From Paenibacillus sp. (lineage in GTDB: Bacteria; Bacillota; Bacilli; Paenibacillales; YIM-B00363), in the NCBI RefSeq assembly GCF_031177825.1, contig NZ_JAPSKE010000012.1, positions 62,001-126,000 on the forward strand: 64,000 bases of DNA, given 5' to 3'. Positions 55,596-64,000 of this stretch are shown piece by piece. Position numbers and translations under genes: made by a program. The notes under the pieces were generated by a model. The model was not told the DNA's origin, did not search any database, and saw nothing but the letters and a program-made list of their open reading frames with translations. The first letter of the stretch is position 1, and each line of letters begins with the position of its first letter.

Positions 55596-56366
55596 TCAAT
55601 TTTGCAGATACACTTTATTGCTAATTTCCGTACAAGCTTTCTTGATCCAAAACCGCGTATTTTCCCATAATTCGTCCGTAATCCGGATCGCGGGAATCGA
55701 CACGCTGACGGAAGCGACCACGTTGCCCTCCATGTCGTAGATCGGCCCGCCCATGCAGTGGACGCCCTCCACCGATTCGCCGTAATTGTACGCGATCTCC
55801 TCTTCGCGCACCTTCGCGAGCTCCTCTTTGAGCGCATCGACGGTCGAAATCGTTTTGCTTGTAAACGTTTTTAATTTTTTCTTTGGATACAGCGCGTCGA
55901 TCTCCTCTTCCGGCAGACGGGAGAGCAAGATTTTCCCGGAAGCGGACGCGTGAAGCGGCAGCACCGAACCGAGGCTGGTGGAAAAGCGGAACGGCTGCGC
56001 GATTTGCTTTTCCGCGATATAAACGACCTTGTCTTCGCTGCGCACGCCCAGCAGAATGACTTCCTTCAGCTGTTCCGCCATCCTGCCCGCGATATGGAAA
56101 AACTCCGCCGTCAAGCTGGTGCTCTTCCGGTGCTGTACCCGAATTTCGAAGAGCTTGTAGCCCAGTCGGAAATTTTTGCCCGTGCTGTCCGACTCGAGAT
56201 ACCCTCGGCTCAGCATGTTCTGAAGCAGTTGATACGTGCTGCTTGCGGGCATGTTTAGCGACTTCGCGATTTCCGTCAGCGTATAAGAATCTTTATCTCC
56301 CGAATACAGTTCGAATATATCTAGAACGCGGTCCGCCGATTTCACCTTAGGCGATGGTTGATCCAA
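55596..56366 (-). CDS. IclR-family transcriptional regulator
   Basis: 256 aa. The N-terminal winged helix is SADRVLDIFELYSGDKDSYT, LTEIAKSLNMPASSTYQLLQ; the C-terminal effector domain has PLHASASGKILLSRLPEEEI, GESVEGVHCMGGPIYD and VASVSVSIPAIRI. The start is a TTG with GGGAGGG 6 nt upstream. It has its own promoter (56395-56424) and terminator and sits between the SMP-30 operon and the propeller operon, so it may control one or both. A cre-like TGTAAACGTTTTTA lies inside it at 55860-55873. Confidence 0.93.
   Translation of the reverse strand: MDQPSPKVKSADRVLDIFELYSGDKDSYTLTEIAKSLNMPASSTYQLLQNMLSRGYLESDSTGKNFRLGYKLFEIRVQHRKSTSLTAEFFHIAGRMAEQLKEVILLGVRSEDKVVYIAEKQIAQPFRFSTSLGSVLPLHASASGKILLSRLPEEEIDALYPKKKLKTFTSKTISTVDALKEELAKVREEEIAYNYGESVEGVHCMGGPIYDMEGNVVASVSVSIPAIRITDELWENTRFWIKKACTEISNKVYLQN
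55860..55873 (+). promoter_or_regulatory. Intragenic cre-like site in iclR
   Basis: TGTAAACGTTTTTA, 13 of 14 to the cre consensus, inside the coding region. It may be a chance match in A+T-rich sequence. Confidence 0.3.
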
Positions 56367-56394
56367 GGATATCCCTCCCTCTTTCTCCGAAAAT

Positions 56395-56424
56395 ATTGTA
56401 ACGTATCCGTCGTCCGGGTGTCCA
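56395..56424 (-). promoter_or_regulatory. Sigma-A promoter of iclR
   Basis: Minus-strand TGGACA (56419-56424), 18-nt spacer, TACAAT (56395-56400), directly downstream of the SMP-30 stop. Confidence 0.65.
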
Positions 56425-56435
56425 CGACGAACCTC

Positions 56436-57284
56436 CTACCACCCCTCCCCGCTCCTCCACATCGTCCAGCAGCGCCCGGGAACGTCCGTCCGGAACGTCT
56501 CGATATTGCCGTTGTCGGCGACCGTGACGTACGCATCCCGGCCGTCCGCTCCGCCGAACGTCACATTCGTGCACTGCTTCCCGATCAGCGCGATCTCCTC
56601 CAGAAGCTCTCCCTCCGGGGACAGCTTTGCGATGCAGCCTTTGCCGAATCTCGTCACGTACAGATTCCCCGCCGCGTCGCAGCGCATCCCGTCCGATAGA
56701 TGGTCCTCGAAACGGTGCAAGAGCCTCTTGCCCGACACCGCCCCCGTTCCGCTCACGTCATACGCCCATACGGTACGCTGCAGCGTCTCGGCCACGTACA
56801 GCGTTCGTTCGTCGGGGCTGAGCTCGATGCCGTTCGTCGTCCCCATGCCGGACTCGAGCAGCGCGGCGGTTCCGTCCGGATCGATCCTCCACAGCTGTCC
56901 GGTGCCGTCGTCCCAAAGCGGGTCGCTTGCGAACAGCGTCCCGTCGGCGCGGATCGCCAGATCGTTCGGTTGATGCATGCGCGGCTCATGGCAATGCACC
57001 GACACGCGCCGCGTCGAGAGCTCGATCTTCAGCACGTTATGGCCGGCGAAGTCCGCGACGAACAAGGCGCCCTCCTTCGGGTACGCCCGCATGCCGCAGC
57101 CCATGCTGCCTTCCGGCAGGGAGACGAAGAAGGAGACCTCCCCTCCGGGGGACACCTTCCCGATCGCCCGAGGCCGGCCGTCATTGTACGCGACGGCGTA
57201 TAGATTGCCGTCCGGGTCGCAGGCGGGGCCTTCGATCCCTGCCGCGAACGCCCCTCGCTTCGTATACTCGCGCGCGAACGTCAT
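56436..57284 (-). CDS. SMP-30/gluconolactonase-like protein
   Basis: 282 aa, cytoplasmic six-bladed propeller of the SMP-30/LRE family, typically a metal-dependent sugar lactonase. Family pieces: GIEGPACDPDGNLYAVAYND, QPNDLAIRADGTLFASDP, TTNGIELSPDERTLYVAETL and LSDGMRCDAAGNLYVTRFGK, with conserved metal-site Glu/Asn/Asp positions in these loops. The ATG overlaps the permease stop as ATGA. A lactonase after an importer suggests oxidation of the imported sugar to a lactone by a dehydrogenase, perhaps one from the neighbouring operon. Confidence 0.9.
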   Translation of the reverse strand: MTFAREYTKRGAFAAGIEGPACDPDGNLYAVAYNDGRPRAIGKVSPGGEVSFFVSLPEGSMGCGMRAYPKEGALFVADFAGHNVLKIELSTRRVSVHCHEPRMHQPNDLAIRADGTLFASDPLWDDGTGQLWRIDPDGTAALLESGMGTTNGIELSPDERTLYVAETLQRTVWAYDVSGTGAVSGKRLLHRFEDHLSDGMRCDAAGNLYVTRFGKGCIAKLSPEGELLEEIALIGKQCTNVTFGGADGRDAYVTVADNGNIETFRTDVPGRCWTMWRSGEGW

Positions 57285-58267
57285 TCGACCATCCCCGATC
57301 GTTCGATGCCCTCGGTGAACCAACGCTGCGCGATCATGTACACGATCAGCGGCGGCAGGATGATGAGGAACGCCGCGGCCATCTTCGGCCCTTCGGCGAT
57401 CGGATCCTTGCCGGCGTCGGCGCCGAACGTCAGCGACTGGTTGCCGATCAGCTGCATCTCGAGCGCGCTGAGCCGGATGGATAACGGCGTGAACCCTTTG
57501 CTTAGAAACAGCGTCGCCTCGTAGTACATGTTCCAGTACCAGATGAAGGAAAAGAGGAACACCACGAGACAGGACGCGCTCGCGAGCGGAAGCATGATCC
57601 GGAAAAACAAACGGAACGCGGAGGCGCCGTCCATCCTCGCCGCTTCTTCCAGCGCCTTCGGTTGAGACAGGAAAAACTGGCGGAAAATAATGACGAACAA
57701 CGCGCCGCGCAGCCCCTGCCCGAGCAGCGCGGGCACCAAGAAGACGAACGGCGTATGCAGCCACCCGAGCTGCTGGTAGATCATGTACAAAGGAACGATG
57801 GTAATTTGCGGCGGCACCAGGAACGTGACGATCGTCAAAAAGAAGAAGACGTTCTTCCCCGGAAACTGCAGACGGGCCAGCGCGTACCCGGTGATCGCGC
57901 AGGAGAACACCTGAAACGCGGAGCCGAACAAGGCGATCGTCAGCGTGCTCGCGAACGACTGCGGATAGACGAGTCCGTTCCAGGCGTCGATGAAGTTCTG
58001 CGGATCGACGTTCCGCGGGATGACCCCTACCACCGGGTCGATCAAGTCCTCCAAGCTCTTCATGCTCGTCGAGATCATGTCGATGATCGGACGGACGTAC
58101 AAGAACGCGATGACCGTCAAGACGAGCAAAATGACGATCTTCGCGATCCAGCCGTCGTTCACGTTCTGCCCGACCGCAAGCCTCTTCAGCTGCAACGCCA
58201 TCCGATTCGGCGTCCTCTCCGCCGTCCGGAGCCCCTCGAGCCGCCGCGCCGTTCTCTCCGGCTTCAT
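57281..58267 (-). CDS. Carbohydrate ABC transporter permease (MalG type)
   Basis: 328 aa. A basic cytoplasmic N-terminal tail of about 40 residues precedes six membrane segments (for example IVILLVLTVIAFLYVRPIID). EAA loop: LEEAARMDGASAFRLFFRIM. The ATG overlaps the previous permease stop as ATGA with GGGAGG 9 nt upstream. It pairs with the MalF-type permease; the matching solute-binding protein and ATPase are not in the window. Confidence 0.93.
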   Translation of the reverse strand: MKPERTARRLEGLRTAERTPNRMALQLKRLAVGQNVNDGWIAKIVILLVLTVIAFLYVRPIIDMISTSMKSLEDLIDPVVGVIPRNVDPQNFIDAWNGLVYPQSFASTLTIALFGSAFQVFSCAITGYALARLQFPGKNVFFFLTIVTFLVPPQITIVPLYMIYQQLGWLHTPFVFLVPALLGQGLRGALFVIIFRQFFLSQPKALEEAARMDGASAFRLFFRIMLPLASASCLVVFLFSFIWYWNMYYEATLFLSKGFTPLSIRLSALEMQLIGNQSLTFGADAGKDPIAEGPKMAAAFLIILPPLIVYMIAQRWFTEGIERSGMVE

Positions 58268-59160
58268 CTTCGCCCGCCTCCCATCTCCGACGCCCGATAC
58301 GTCAATCCGAGCGCCGCGCCGATACATAGTAAGACTAAACCGAAATACAACCATGCCATCGCGCTTGCGTATCCATACCCCGTCGTCGCCTTGAACATAT
58401 TATCCTGCACGACCTTAAGGACAGGGTTGAACGGGTACGTGAACAAGTCGACGATCGTATACACCGCGTTCAGCCCGACGAACGGAATCATCGCGGGGTA
58501 CGTAATTTTCCAAAAGCTTTCCCACGGCGACGCGCCGTCGACGCGAATCGCCTCGTACAGCGTTCGCGAAATCGTCTGGAAGCCGGCGAGGAAGATCAAA
58601 ATTTGCACCCCGGAGTACCATAAGATGATCACCGCCTTGCTTAGCACGCTTACGATCGCCTCCGCGACGGAGCCTCCGAAGTACAAATCGACGACGTCCT
58701 CGACCCGGTATTGCTCCATGAACGGGAGCTCGCCCGAGCCTTGCCGGAACAGCTCCATCAACACCTGACCCGTCGCGAAGATGACGGGCAGGAAGAACAC
58801 CGTCCGCATGAACCCCCGAGCCGGGAACTTCTGATTCAGCAGAAGCGCGACGAAGAACGCGAAAATTAAAATCAACGGAATCATGAGCAGCATTTCTTGA
58901 AAATACGTAATCAAGAGAATCGGATATTCGTTGTTCTCGAACAGCATCCGGTAATAATTTTCGAATCCGACCCAATGGTATTGAAAGCCGCCGCTCGTAA
59001 TCGACACTTTATTGAAACTGTTGTATAACGACCACCCGACCGGGAAGAGAACGAAGGATAAAAAACCGACGATCCACGGGAGCATAAACAAGTACCCCAT
59101 GCCATAAGTCTTCCAGCGAAACAGCAGGTACGCCTTGCGCTTCTCGACGCTCGAATTCAC
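58264..59160 (-). CDS. Carbohydrate ABC transporter permease (MalF type)
   Basis: 298 aa, six membrane segments, beginning MGYLFMLPWIVGFLSFVLFP. EAA loop: LYEAIRVDGASPWESFWKIT. The start is a GTG that overlaps the DUF5696 stop (GTGA). It forms the import channel with the MalG-type protein downstream. A third permease gene lies at the right edge of the window in the same direction, so two different permease pairs may exist or the operon may be larger. Confidence 0.93.
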   Translation of the reverse strand: MNSSVEKRKAYLLFRWKTYGMGYLFMLPWIVGFLSFVLFPVGWSLYNSFNKVSITSGGFQYHWVGFENYYRMLFENNEYPILLITYFQEMLLMIPLILIFAFFVALLLNQKFPARGFMRTVFFLPVIFATGQVLMELFRQGSGELPFMEQYRVEDVVDLYFGGSVAEAIVSVLSKAVIILWYSGVQILIFLAGFQTISRTLYEAIRVDGASPWESFWKITYPAMIPFVGLNAVYTIVDLFTYPFNPVLKVVQDNMFKATTGYGYASAMAWLYFGLVLLCIGAALGLTYRASEMGGGRR

Positions 59161-61430
59161 CGGTCTTCCCCGCCTCCTTCCTTTACGTAGAATTGCATCG
59201 CGTTATAGTCGACGGTGACCTTGGTGCCGTCTTCGTACGTCGTGACGAACACGCCGTCCTCCGCTCGCTCATGGTCTTCGATCCGCTGGTGGTACACCGC
59301 GGCAAGCGAATCGAATTTCGCGTATTCCGCCGCGATCCGATCCTTCCATACGGCGAATTCGCTGCTGTACACGTCGCCGTAATCCGTGTCGGTCAACGCG
59401 CGGCTCGGCGCGTACGTCAGCTTGAAGGAAGGGATCGCGCCGTATTCGATCGCTTTCAGCAAGTCGAGATCGTATTGATTGCGCAAATTGCCCGGCGTCG
59501 AAGTATAAGGAACCGCGCCGTGAACGGCGATCGGATAGAACGGCACCGTCTCGTCGACGATCAAGTCGTAGCTTGACTCCAGCGGAAATTCCTCGACCAG
59601 CTCCGCGTATTTCAGCGCATAATCGTACCCCCGCTTCACGCCGACGGAGCCGAATTCGTTCTTCGTATACCGGAGCAGCGACGAGTAGTAGTAGGCCGTG
59701 TCCGCTCTGGAGAGGCGCGCGTCGGCGTTATAGTCGCTGTACAGCAGGTTGCCGGGACCGTCGACGTAATGGATGCCGCTCGCCCCGATCCGCCCGAGCG
59801 CGTCGATCACTTCCTTCTGACCGCGAATCGCTTTCGCCGGATGCACGATGAAGTCGCCCAGCACGCCAGGGATCAGCGTGAATTCGTCGTTGAATCGGAA
59901 TCGACCCTGGAGCACGGTGGAATCGATAGCCCGGACGCCGTCCGTTCTCATCGAGAAATCGGAGTGCTCCGGGCGCTTCCAACCGACGGTATCCTCGAAC
60001 AGCACCGGAATCCCCTTCTCCTTCATCGTGCTTACGAAGGCTCTCGCGCCGTCCGTCCCGCCGATGTCTTTCGCGATCGGAAGCCGCTGGTCCGTGCTCG
60101 CGCGGCCGCTGCGCTGCCAGCCTTGGAAGGTGATCCGAAGGTTCGCGACCCCTTCTTGGAGCAGCTGCTCCACGATGCGCTCCGCCTGCCGGAACGTCGT
60201 GGCCGGTTCGTACCGATAACCGCCGAATTTCGGCTTCATTCCGCCGCCGATGAGCGACAGATGCAGCGGGATGCGTTCGGTCGGCGCAAGCCGCTCCGGC
60301 AGCATGTCGTTGTCCTCCAAGTACTGTCGGTACGCATGGGCCATCCCGACGTAATCGGCTTCGTCTCCATGAAGCAGCCGATATTCGACGCGCCGATCCG
60401 TCGACGCCCGCTCCGCTTCGATCGTCTTTACCTTCTCGTCCGTAAGCCCGCTCACTCTTCGCCCGTACTCCTGCCGATACGGGAAGTTGACGCTGAGCGA
60501 ATGGTACGAAGAGACGATCCCGGACGGAAGGGCCCGGATCGACGCGTTATATTTCCCTTCCGACACGATCGCCGCGTACGCTTCGTCCCCTCTCGCAAGG
60601 CCGAATACGGGGTAACTGATCGGCTCCCGCTTCGGCTTGAAGAAGCCCTCTTTCAGATGGGCGGGATCGTCTCCGTAGATGGCGAAATCGTAACCTCTCA
60701 CATGAGCCGGCGGACGGGAGTCGTACCGAATGATCCCTCCCGGACCGTCGGGAACGAAGAGGTAGCCTTCCTCTTCCTTCCCGGCGACCGCGCCGAAATA
60801 CGGGAGCGGGTTGAGCGAGAACAACTTCATCTCTCCCGCCTCCTTCAAGCCCGCATCCGGAATGCGCAGCTCGAAGCCGGCTTCGGTTAAGACGTACTGC
60901 ATCGCGAAGGAGAGGTTCAGCTCCCCGTAATCGTACGTGATTTGAATGCCGTCCCGGATCGGGACGTAGGTCGCGTTCAGCTTCGGATCGAGCGAATTGC
61001 TTTGGATTCGGCGCGTGCTCGCGCCGGCGACGTACTCTAAGATGAACGGGGACTGCAGGTTTTCAAGCAACGCCCCTTTCACCGTTTCCTTTTCGATTTG
61101 CGAGGCGGGCGGATTGCTCCTCCATAAAAATCCGCTCTCCTTGTTGCGGACCGCGATTTGGCTCGTCTTCGGATCGACGTACAGCGCGAATCGCCGATTT
61201 TGCGCGACTTCCGCGAAGCCGTCGGGGCCGGTCGGAGGCGCGACCCATGGATCTCCTTGGAACACCGGGAACGCGTTCCCCGGGGGGGCGTCGATCCCCA
61301 TCTCTTGCAGGCCGGGGAGGCGATCCCACCGACCGCTCGCGAACAGGAGGCTTCCCGCCGTCAGAAGGCCCATCGCCAGAACGATCAAGAGCCGCGTCGA
61401 GACGCTTGTCGGCCATATCCTTCTAAGCAA
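59157..61430 (-). CDS. DUF5696 family membrane-anchored protein
   Basis: 757 aa. N-terminal signal anchor about 13-31 (LLIVLAMGLLTAGSLLFASG). A beta-rich region follows (RFALYVDPKTSQIAVRNKES, SGFLWRSNP), then a probable TIM barrel with GVANLRITFQGWQRSG, IGASGIHYVDGPGNLLYSDY and PIAVHGAVPYTSTPGN. I match this to DUF5696 proteins seen beside sugar importers in Paenibacillus; the acidic residues in the barrel suggest a glycoside hydrolase-like fold, but the activity is not known. The start is a TTG with GGAGGTGA 6 nt upstream, overlapping the previous gene by 8 nt. Confidence 0.75.
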   Translation of the reverse strand: MLRRIWPTSVSTRLLIVLAMGLLTAGSLLFASGRWDRLPGLQEMGIDAPPGNAFPVFQGDPWVAPPTGPDGFAEVAQNRRFALYVDPKTSQIAVRNKESGFLWRSNPPASQIEKETVKGALLENLQSPFILEYVAGASTRRIQSNSLDPKLNATYVPIRDGIQITYDYGELNLSFAMQYVLTEAGFELRIPDAGLKEAGEMKLFSLNPLPYFGAVAGKEEEGYLFVPDGPGGIIRYDSRPPAHVRGYDFAIYGDDPAHLKEGFFKPKREPISYPVFGLARGDEAYAAIVSEGKYNASIRALPSGIVSSYHSLSVNFPYRQEYGRRVSGLTDEKVKTIEAERASTDRRVEYRLLHGDEADYVGMAHAYRQYLEDNDMLPERLAPTERIPLHLSLIGGGMKPKFGGYRYEPATTFRQAERIVEQLLQEGVANLRITFQGWQRSGRASTDQRLPIAKDIGGTDGARAFVSTMKEKGIPVLFEDTVGWKRPEHSDFSMRTDGVRAIDSTVLQGRFRFNDEFTLIPGVLGDFIVHPAKAIRGQKEVIDALGRIGASGIHYVDGPGNLLYSDYNADARLSRADTAYYYSSLLRYTKNEFGSVGVKRGYDYALKYAELVEEFPLESSYDLIVDETVPFYPIAVHGAVPYTSTPGNLRNQYDLDLLKAIEYGAIPSFKLTYAPSRALTDTDYGDVYSSEFAVWKDRIAAEYAKFDSLAAVYHQRIEDHERAEDGVFVTTYEDGTKVTVDYNAMQFYVKEGGGEDR

Positions 61431-63450
61431 GGAAGGTCACCTCCCGATAAATCTGCTGAATAAAGTCGTACAAGTTCACGCCGAGCCCGACGAGAATCGT
61501 GACGAAAATCCAGATGACGCCGATCGTAAACAATGTAATCCCGATATTTTTGACCGTTTCCGTAAACTCGAAATTATGCGTCACTTGCGTCATGACGAAA
61601 AACAGCAGACCGATCCAAACCCACATCGCTTGTTTGCTGACGTCGTATACGATCCACTCCTCGAATACGAGCACGTTGGACAGGAGCGTGATCGGAATCG
61701 TCATGACCGCATAGGGGACGAACGCGACGGCGCTGGCCTGCACGACTTCCCGGAAGCGTCCCTCGCCGCCTTTGACGGAGCTGACCAAATAATTGGCGAC
61801 CACCCAGGTCAGCCACGGCACGAGCAGCAGGCCGACGGACAACGGAAGATTGACCTTATCCGCGTCGTAGGGAGAGGCGATGAGGCTGGATCCGAAAATC
61901 GAGTACAGATGGACGCCGACGACCGCCGCCAGAATCGTCGCCGTCGTCGCCCACGACAAGTTCCGTTCCTTCAACCGGTAAAACCCTTCGTACGGGTGAA
62001 ACACGGCGAACCCTACGTCCCTGATTTCCGAACCGTATCGCAGCGCCAACGGGGGCCACGCGCGCTTGACGGCATAAGCTCTCCCCTTGCGGAACAGGAA
62101 CGCGCCCCCCCATACGGCCGCCGCCAGCAGGAGAAGCGTCCAACCGAAGTAACGCTGGATCCACTCATAGCGTACGTACCAGAACGCATCCGAATAGTTC
62201 GCCGCGTCCCGCGCCTCTTTAAAATAACCGACGGCCGCGGCATACTTTCCTTCGCTGAGCTCGCTCTTGCCGAGTCCGGTGAAGGCGAAGTCCATCATTC
62301 CGTTATGCCGCATCACTTCTTCCCAATACGGCTTGCTCTTCTCGTACTCCCCCGCGAAATACAATTCGTTCGCCTTCAGGAACGTCTCGCCGAAGTCCGT
62401 TCTTTGGTATACTTGGACCGCATGCTGGGAGCTGTCCGCCACCCACACCTCGTCGGCGTCGCTGACGGCGATGCTGGCGGGAAAGCTCATGACGCCTTGC
62501 TGACGCGCCGTCTCGTCTTTGACGCCGAAGAAAATCATCTGGAACCCCGTCGGATCGTAGATGCCGACTTCGCCGAAGCGGAGGCTTAACGTATACATAA
62601 ACCCTTGCGAATCCGTCACCGTGTCGACCAACTGATGGTCGAATTCCTTATTGCGGAATGCGTCGGCCCCGCCCGCGTTCAGCTTGCGGATTTGCCCGTC
62701 GCTGAGCCGCCCCGAGCTGGTCACCAGGAGGAAGCCGTCTTCCGTCAGCGAGACGTTGCCGATCGTATTCGGCCGGATCGCGGCTTCCTTGGCCAGCTGC
62801 TCCTTGGACAAGATCGTCCGCTTCAATCGGTCGAGCCAAGACAGCTTCGCCTTGTTCGCGCCGAAGAAGCCGGTGAATTGTCCCTCCGGGTTCATCCGAA
62901 ACAACCCTTGATACGAATCCTTCACGACGATGTACATGACCCCGCGCCGGTCGACGACCAGCTTGGTCGGGACGAAATGGTACTCTTCGTAAAGCAATTC
63001 GGACTCGGGCTTCTCGAAGACGCGGAGCGGCCGGCCGTCCGCTCCGTATTTCACGATCGTCCGGCCCCCCGTATTGGCGACGTAGATCGTGCCGTCGTCC
63101 GCGACGTACACGCCTTCCGGACCTTTCAGCTTCCCCGGACCTTCTTCGGTGCCGATGCTCCGGACATAGTCCCCTTCGCGGTCCAATTGAACGATGCGGT
63201 CATTGCCCGTATCGGCGATATATACGCTGCCGTCTCGCGCGATAAACAGATCGCTCGGCGATTGAAGCGGCGTTTCCCAATCCGACCCGTCCACGACTTC
63301 CTTCGGGACGTAGATCGGTTGGATCGCCGACATGCGTCCGGTTTGGCGATCGACGAACCAAGTATCGTACGGAAGCCGGGCGGAAACGACGGCCGGCGCG
63401 AGCATGCATAACAAGCATATGGCTGCCAAAATTTTAGCGGATCGACGCAT
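61423..63450 (-). CDS. NHL-repeat, TPR and Yip1-like membrane protein
   Basis: 675 aa. Signal peptide about 1-24. About 60-330: NHL propeller outside the cell (SPSDLFIARDGSVYIADTGN, GPEGVYVADDGTIYVANTGG). About 340-400: one or two TPR-like helical pairs (ANELYFAGEYEKSKPYWEEV, GLGKSELSEGKYAAAVGYFK). Then a membrane segment (FGWTLLLLAAAVWGGAFLF) and a C-terminal Yip1-like domain with about five more segments (GLLLVPWLTWVVANYLVSSV, ALVFVPYAVMT-like). GGGGGG is 6 nt upstream of the ATG. It sits between permeases and DUF5696 and may be an accessory of the importer; function unknown. Confidence 0.82.
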   Translation of the reverse strand: MRRSAKILAAICLLCMLAPAVVSARLPYDTWFVDRQTGRMSAIQPIYVPKEVVDGSDWETPLQSPSDLFIARDGSVYIADTGNDRIVQLDREGDYVRSIGTEEGPGKLKGPEGVYVADDGTIYVANTGGRTIVKYGADGRPLRVFEKPESELLYEEYHFVPTKLVVDRRGVMYIVVKDSYQGLFRMNPEGQFTGFFGANKAKLSWLDRLKRTILSKEQLAKEAAIRPNTIGNVSLTEDGFLLVTSSGRLSDGQIRKLNAGGADAFRNKEFDHQLVDTVTDSQGFMYTLSLRFGEVGIYDPTGFQMIFFGVKDETARQQGVMSFPASIAVSDADEVWVADSSQHAVQVYQRTDFGETFLKANELYFAGEYEKSKPYWEEVMRHNGMMDFAFTGLGKSELSEGKYAAAVGYFKEARDAANYSDAFWYVRYEWIQRYFGWTLLLLAAAVWGGAFLFRKGRAYAVKRAWPPLALRYGSEIRDVGFAVFHPYEGFYRLKERNLSWATTATILAAVVGVHLYSIFGSSLIASPYDADKVNLPLSVGLLLVPWLTWVVANYLVSSVKGGEGRFREVVQASAVAFVPYAVMTIPITLLSNVLVFEEWIVYDVSKQAMWVWIGLLFFVMTQVTHNFEFTETVKNIGITLFTIGVIWIFVTILVGLGVNLYDFIQQIYREVTFLA

Positions 63451-63476
63451 CTGCGGCCCCCCTTGTCTCCTCCATC

Positions 63477-64000
63477 TTATTTCACGCCCGAATGAAGCAT
63501 CGTCTGGATCATCTTCCGCTGGAACAACAGGAACAACAACAGGTTCGGGAGAAACATCAGCAGGCTGATGGCCGCGCCGACGCTTGCCGCCGCGACGCCG
63601 GGAATATTGATCGTGAATGAAGTCATATAGAAGGCCATCGTCTTGAGCGTATCCTTCGTCGTGTAATACGTCGACGTCGTTACGTCCATAAACACGAGCT
63701 GGAACGTAATGATACAGATCGTAGCGACGGCCGGCGCCGTCAACGGAATCACGATTCTAGTAAACATGTACATATCCGTCGCTCCGTCGAGTTTGGCCGC
63801 CTCCAACAAGGCGTCCGGAATTTGATCGATGAACTGCTTCATTAGAAACACGGCGACCGGCGAAGCGACGAAGGGCAATATATGCGCCCAATACGTGTCT
63901 TTAAGCCCCAACCCGCTGACGACCAGGTACCGAGGAATGAGCACCATCTCGGGAACGAACATGAGCGATATCATCACCGTCGCCATAATGACCGACTTGA
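63477..64000 (-). CDS. Carbohydrate ABC transporter permease, 5' end outside window
   Basis: The C-terminal about 174 residues are visible; the frame is open through the right edge. MetI-like permease with SVIMATVMISLMFVPEMVLI, EAA loop LLEAAKLDGATDMYMFTRIV and C-terminal LLFQRKMIQTMLHSGVK. It is a MalG/LplC-type inner-membrane component for sugar import. It is 26 nt upstream of the NHL-Yip1 gene and is likely in the same operon. Its partner permease and binding protein should lie beyond 64000. Confidence 0.9.
   Translation of the reverse strand, partial: KSVIMATVMISLMFVPEMVLIPRYLVVSGLGLKDTYWAHILPFVASPVAVFLMKQFIDQIPDALLEAAKLDGATDMYMFTRIVIPLTAPAVATICIITFQLVFMDVTTSTYYTTKDTLKTMAFYMTSFTINIPGVAAASVGAAISLLMFLPNLLLFLLFQRKMIQTMLHSGVK

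Noticed and set aside
56436..57764. A 442-codon extension of the SMP-30 gene
   Set aside because: The extra N-terminal part is an alternate frame of the permease gene; the true start is the ATGA overlap at 57284.

Overview
The window looks like chromosome of a high-GC endospore-forming member of the Bacillota, most likely Paenibacillaceae. The case rests on GerA-type germinant receptor genes, a ytxC-thrS pair with a T-box leader, an S-box (SAM-I) leader on metA-metI, the futalosine gene mqnC, YugN, DUF3055-like and DUF5696 families, and carbohydrate ABC importers that lack their own ATPase gene. No rRNA, tRNA, CRISPR array, prophage or insertion sequence was seen.

Left part, about 1-20.7 kb: mostly housekeeping genes on the minus strand. 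In plus coordinates these are a Ger(x)C lipoprotein (cut by the left edge) and a GerKA-like subunit, aroF, ispH, a sensor kinase/OmpR-type regulator pair next to an HtrA-like protease, a yugN-like gene, a soluble chemotaxis receptor, a 3D-domain protein, thrS with its T-box, ytxC, mqnC, metI and metA with the S-box. corA is divergent from the S-box promoter and has a long leader.

Middle, 20.9-34.8 kb: first a five-gene minus-strand operon (solute-binding lipoprotein, two permeases, an alpha/alpha-toroid-like protein, a GH105-type unsaturated uronidase) with a membrane AraC-type regulator upstream. Next come small conserved genes: an HRDC protein, a 69-aa membrane protein, a DUF3055-like protein, a 94-aa protein whose Shine-Dalgarno lies in a terminator arm, a 5'-3' exonuclease, and a coiled-coil protein built from 33-bp repeats.

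Right, 34.8-64 kb: an almost entirely minus-strand catabolic region. The rightmost operon holds ABC permeases, an NHL-TPR-Yip1 membrane protein, a DUF5696 protein and an SMP-30 lactonase-like protein, followed by an IclR regulator with its own promoter. A second promoter at 55.47-55.49 kb drives a dense run: beta-propeller, a truncated GDPD remnant, FAD oxidoreductase, SDR, creatininase, an unrecognised 372-aa protein, Gfo/Idh/MocA oxidoreductase, class III aminotransferase, M81/MlrC-like hydrolase and a LacI regulator. A third block follows a cre/LacI-type palindrome: secreted GH123-like hydrolase, secreted CBM9-like multidomain protein, M14-like carboxypeptidase, a second FAD oxidoreductase and a LamG-like protein.

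Many genes in these operons overlap by 4-14 bases, which suggests translational coupling. Taken together they suggest a secreted hydrolase system feeding imported glycan fragments, perhaps containing amino sugars or amide groups, into a cytoplasmic oxidation/amidohydrolysis pathway. The substrate cannot be read from the sequence. Five cre-like or LacI-like palindromes in the carbohydrate loci fit catabolite control.
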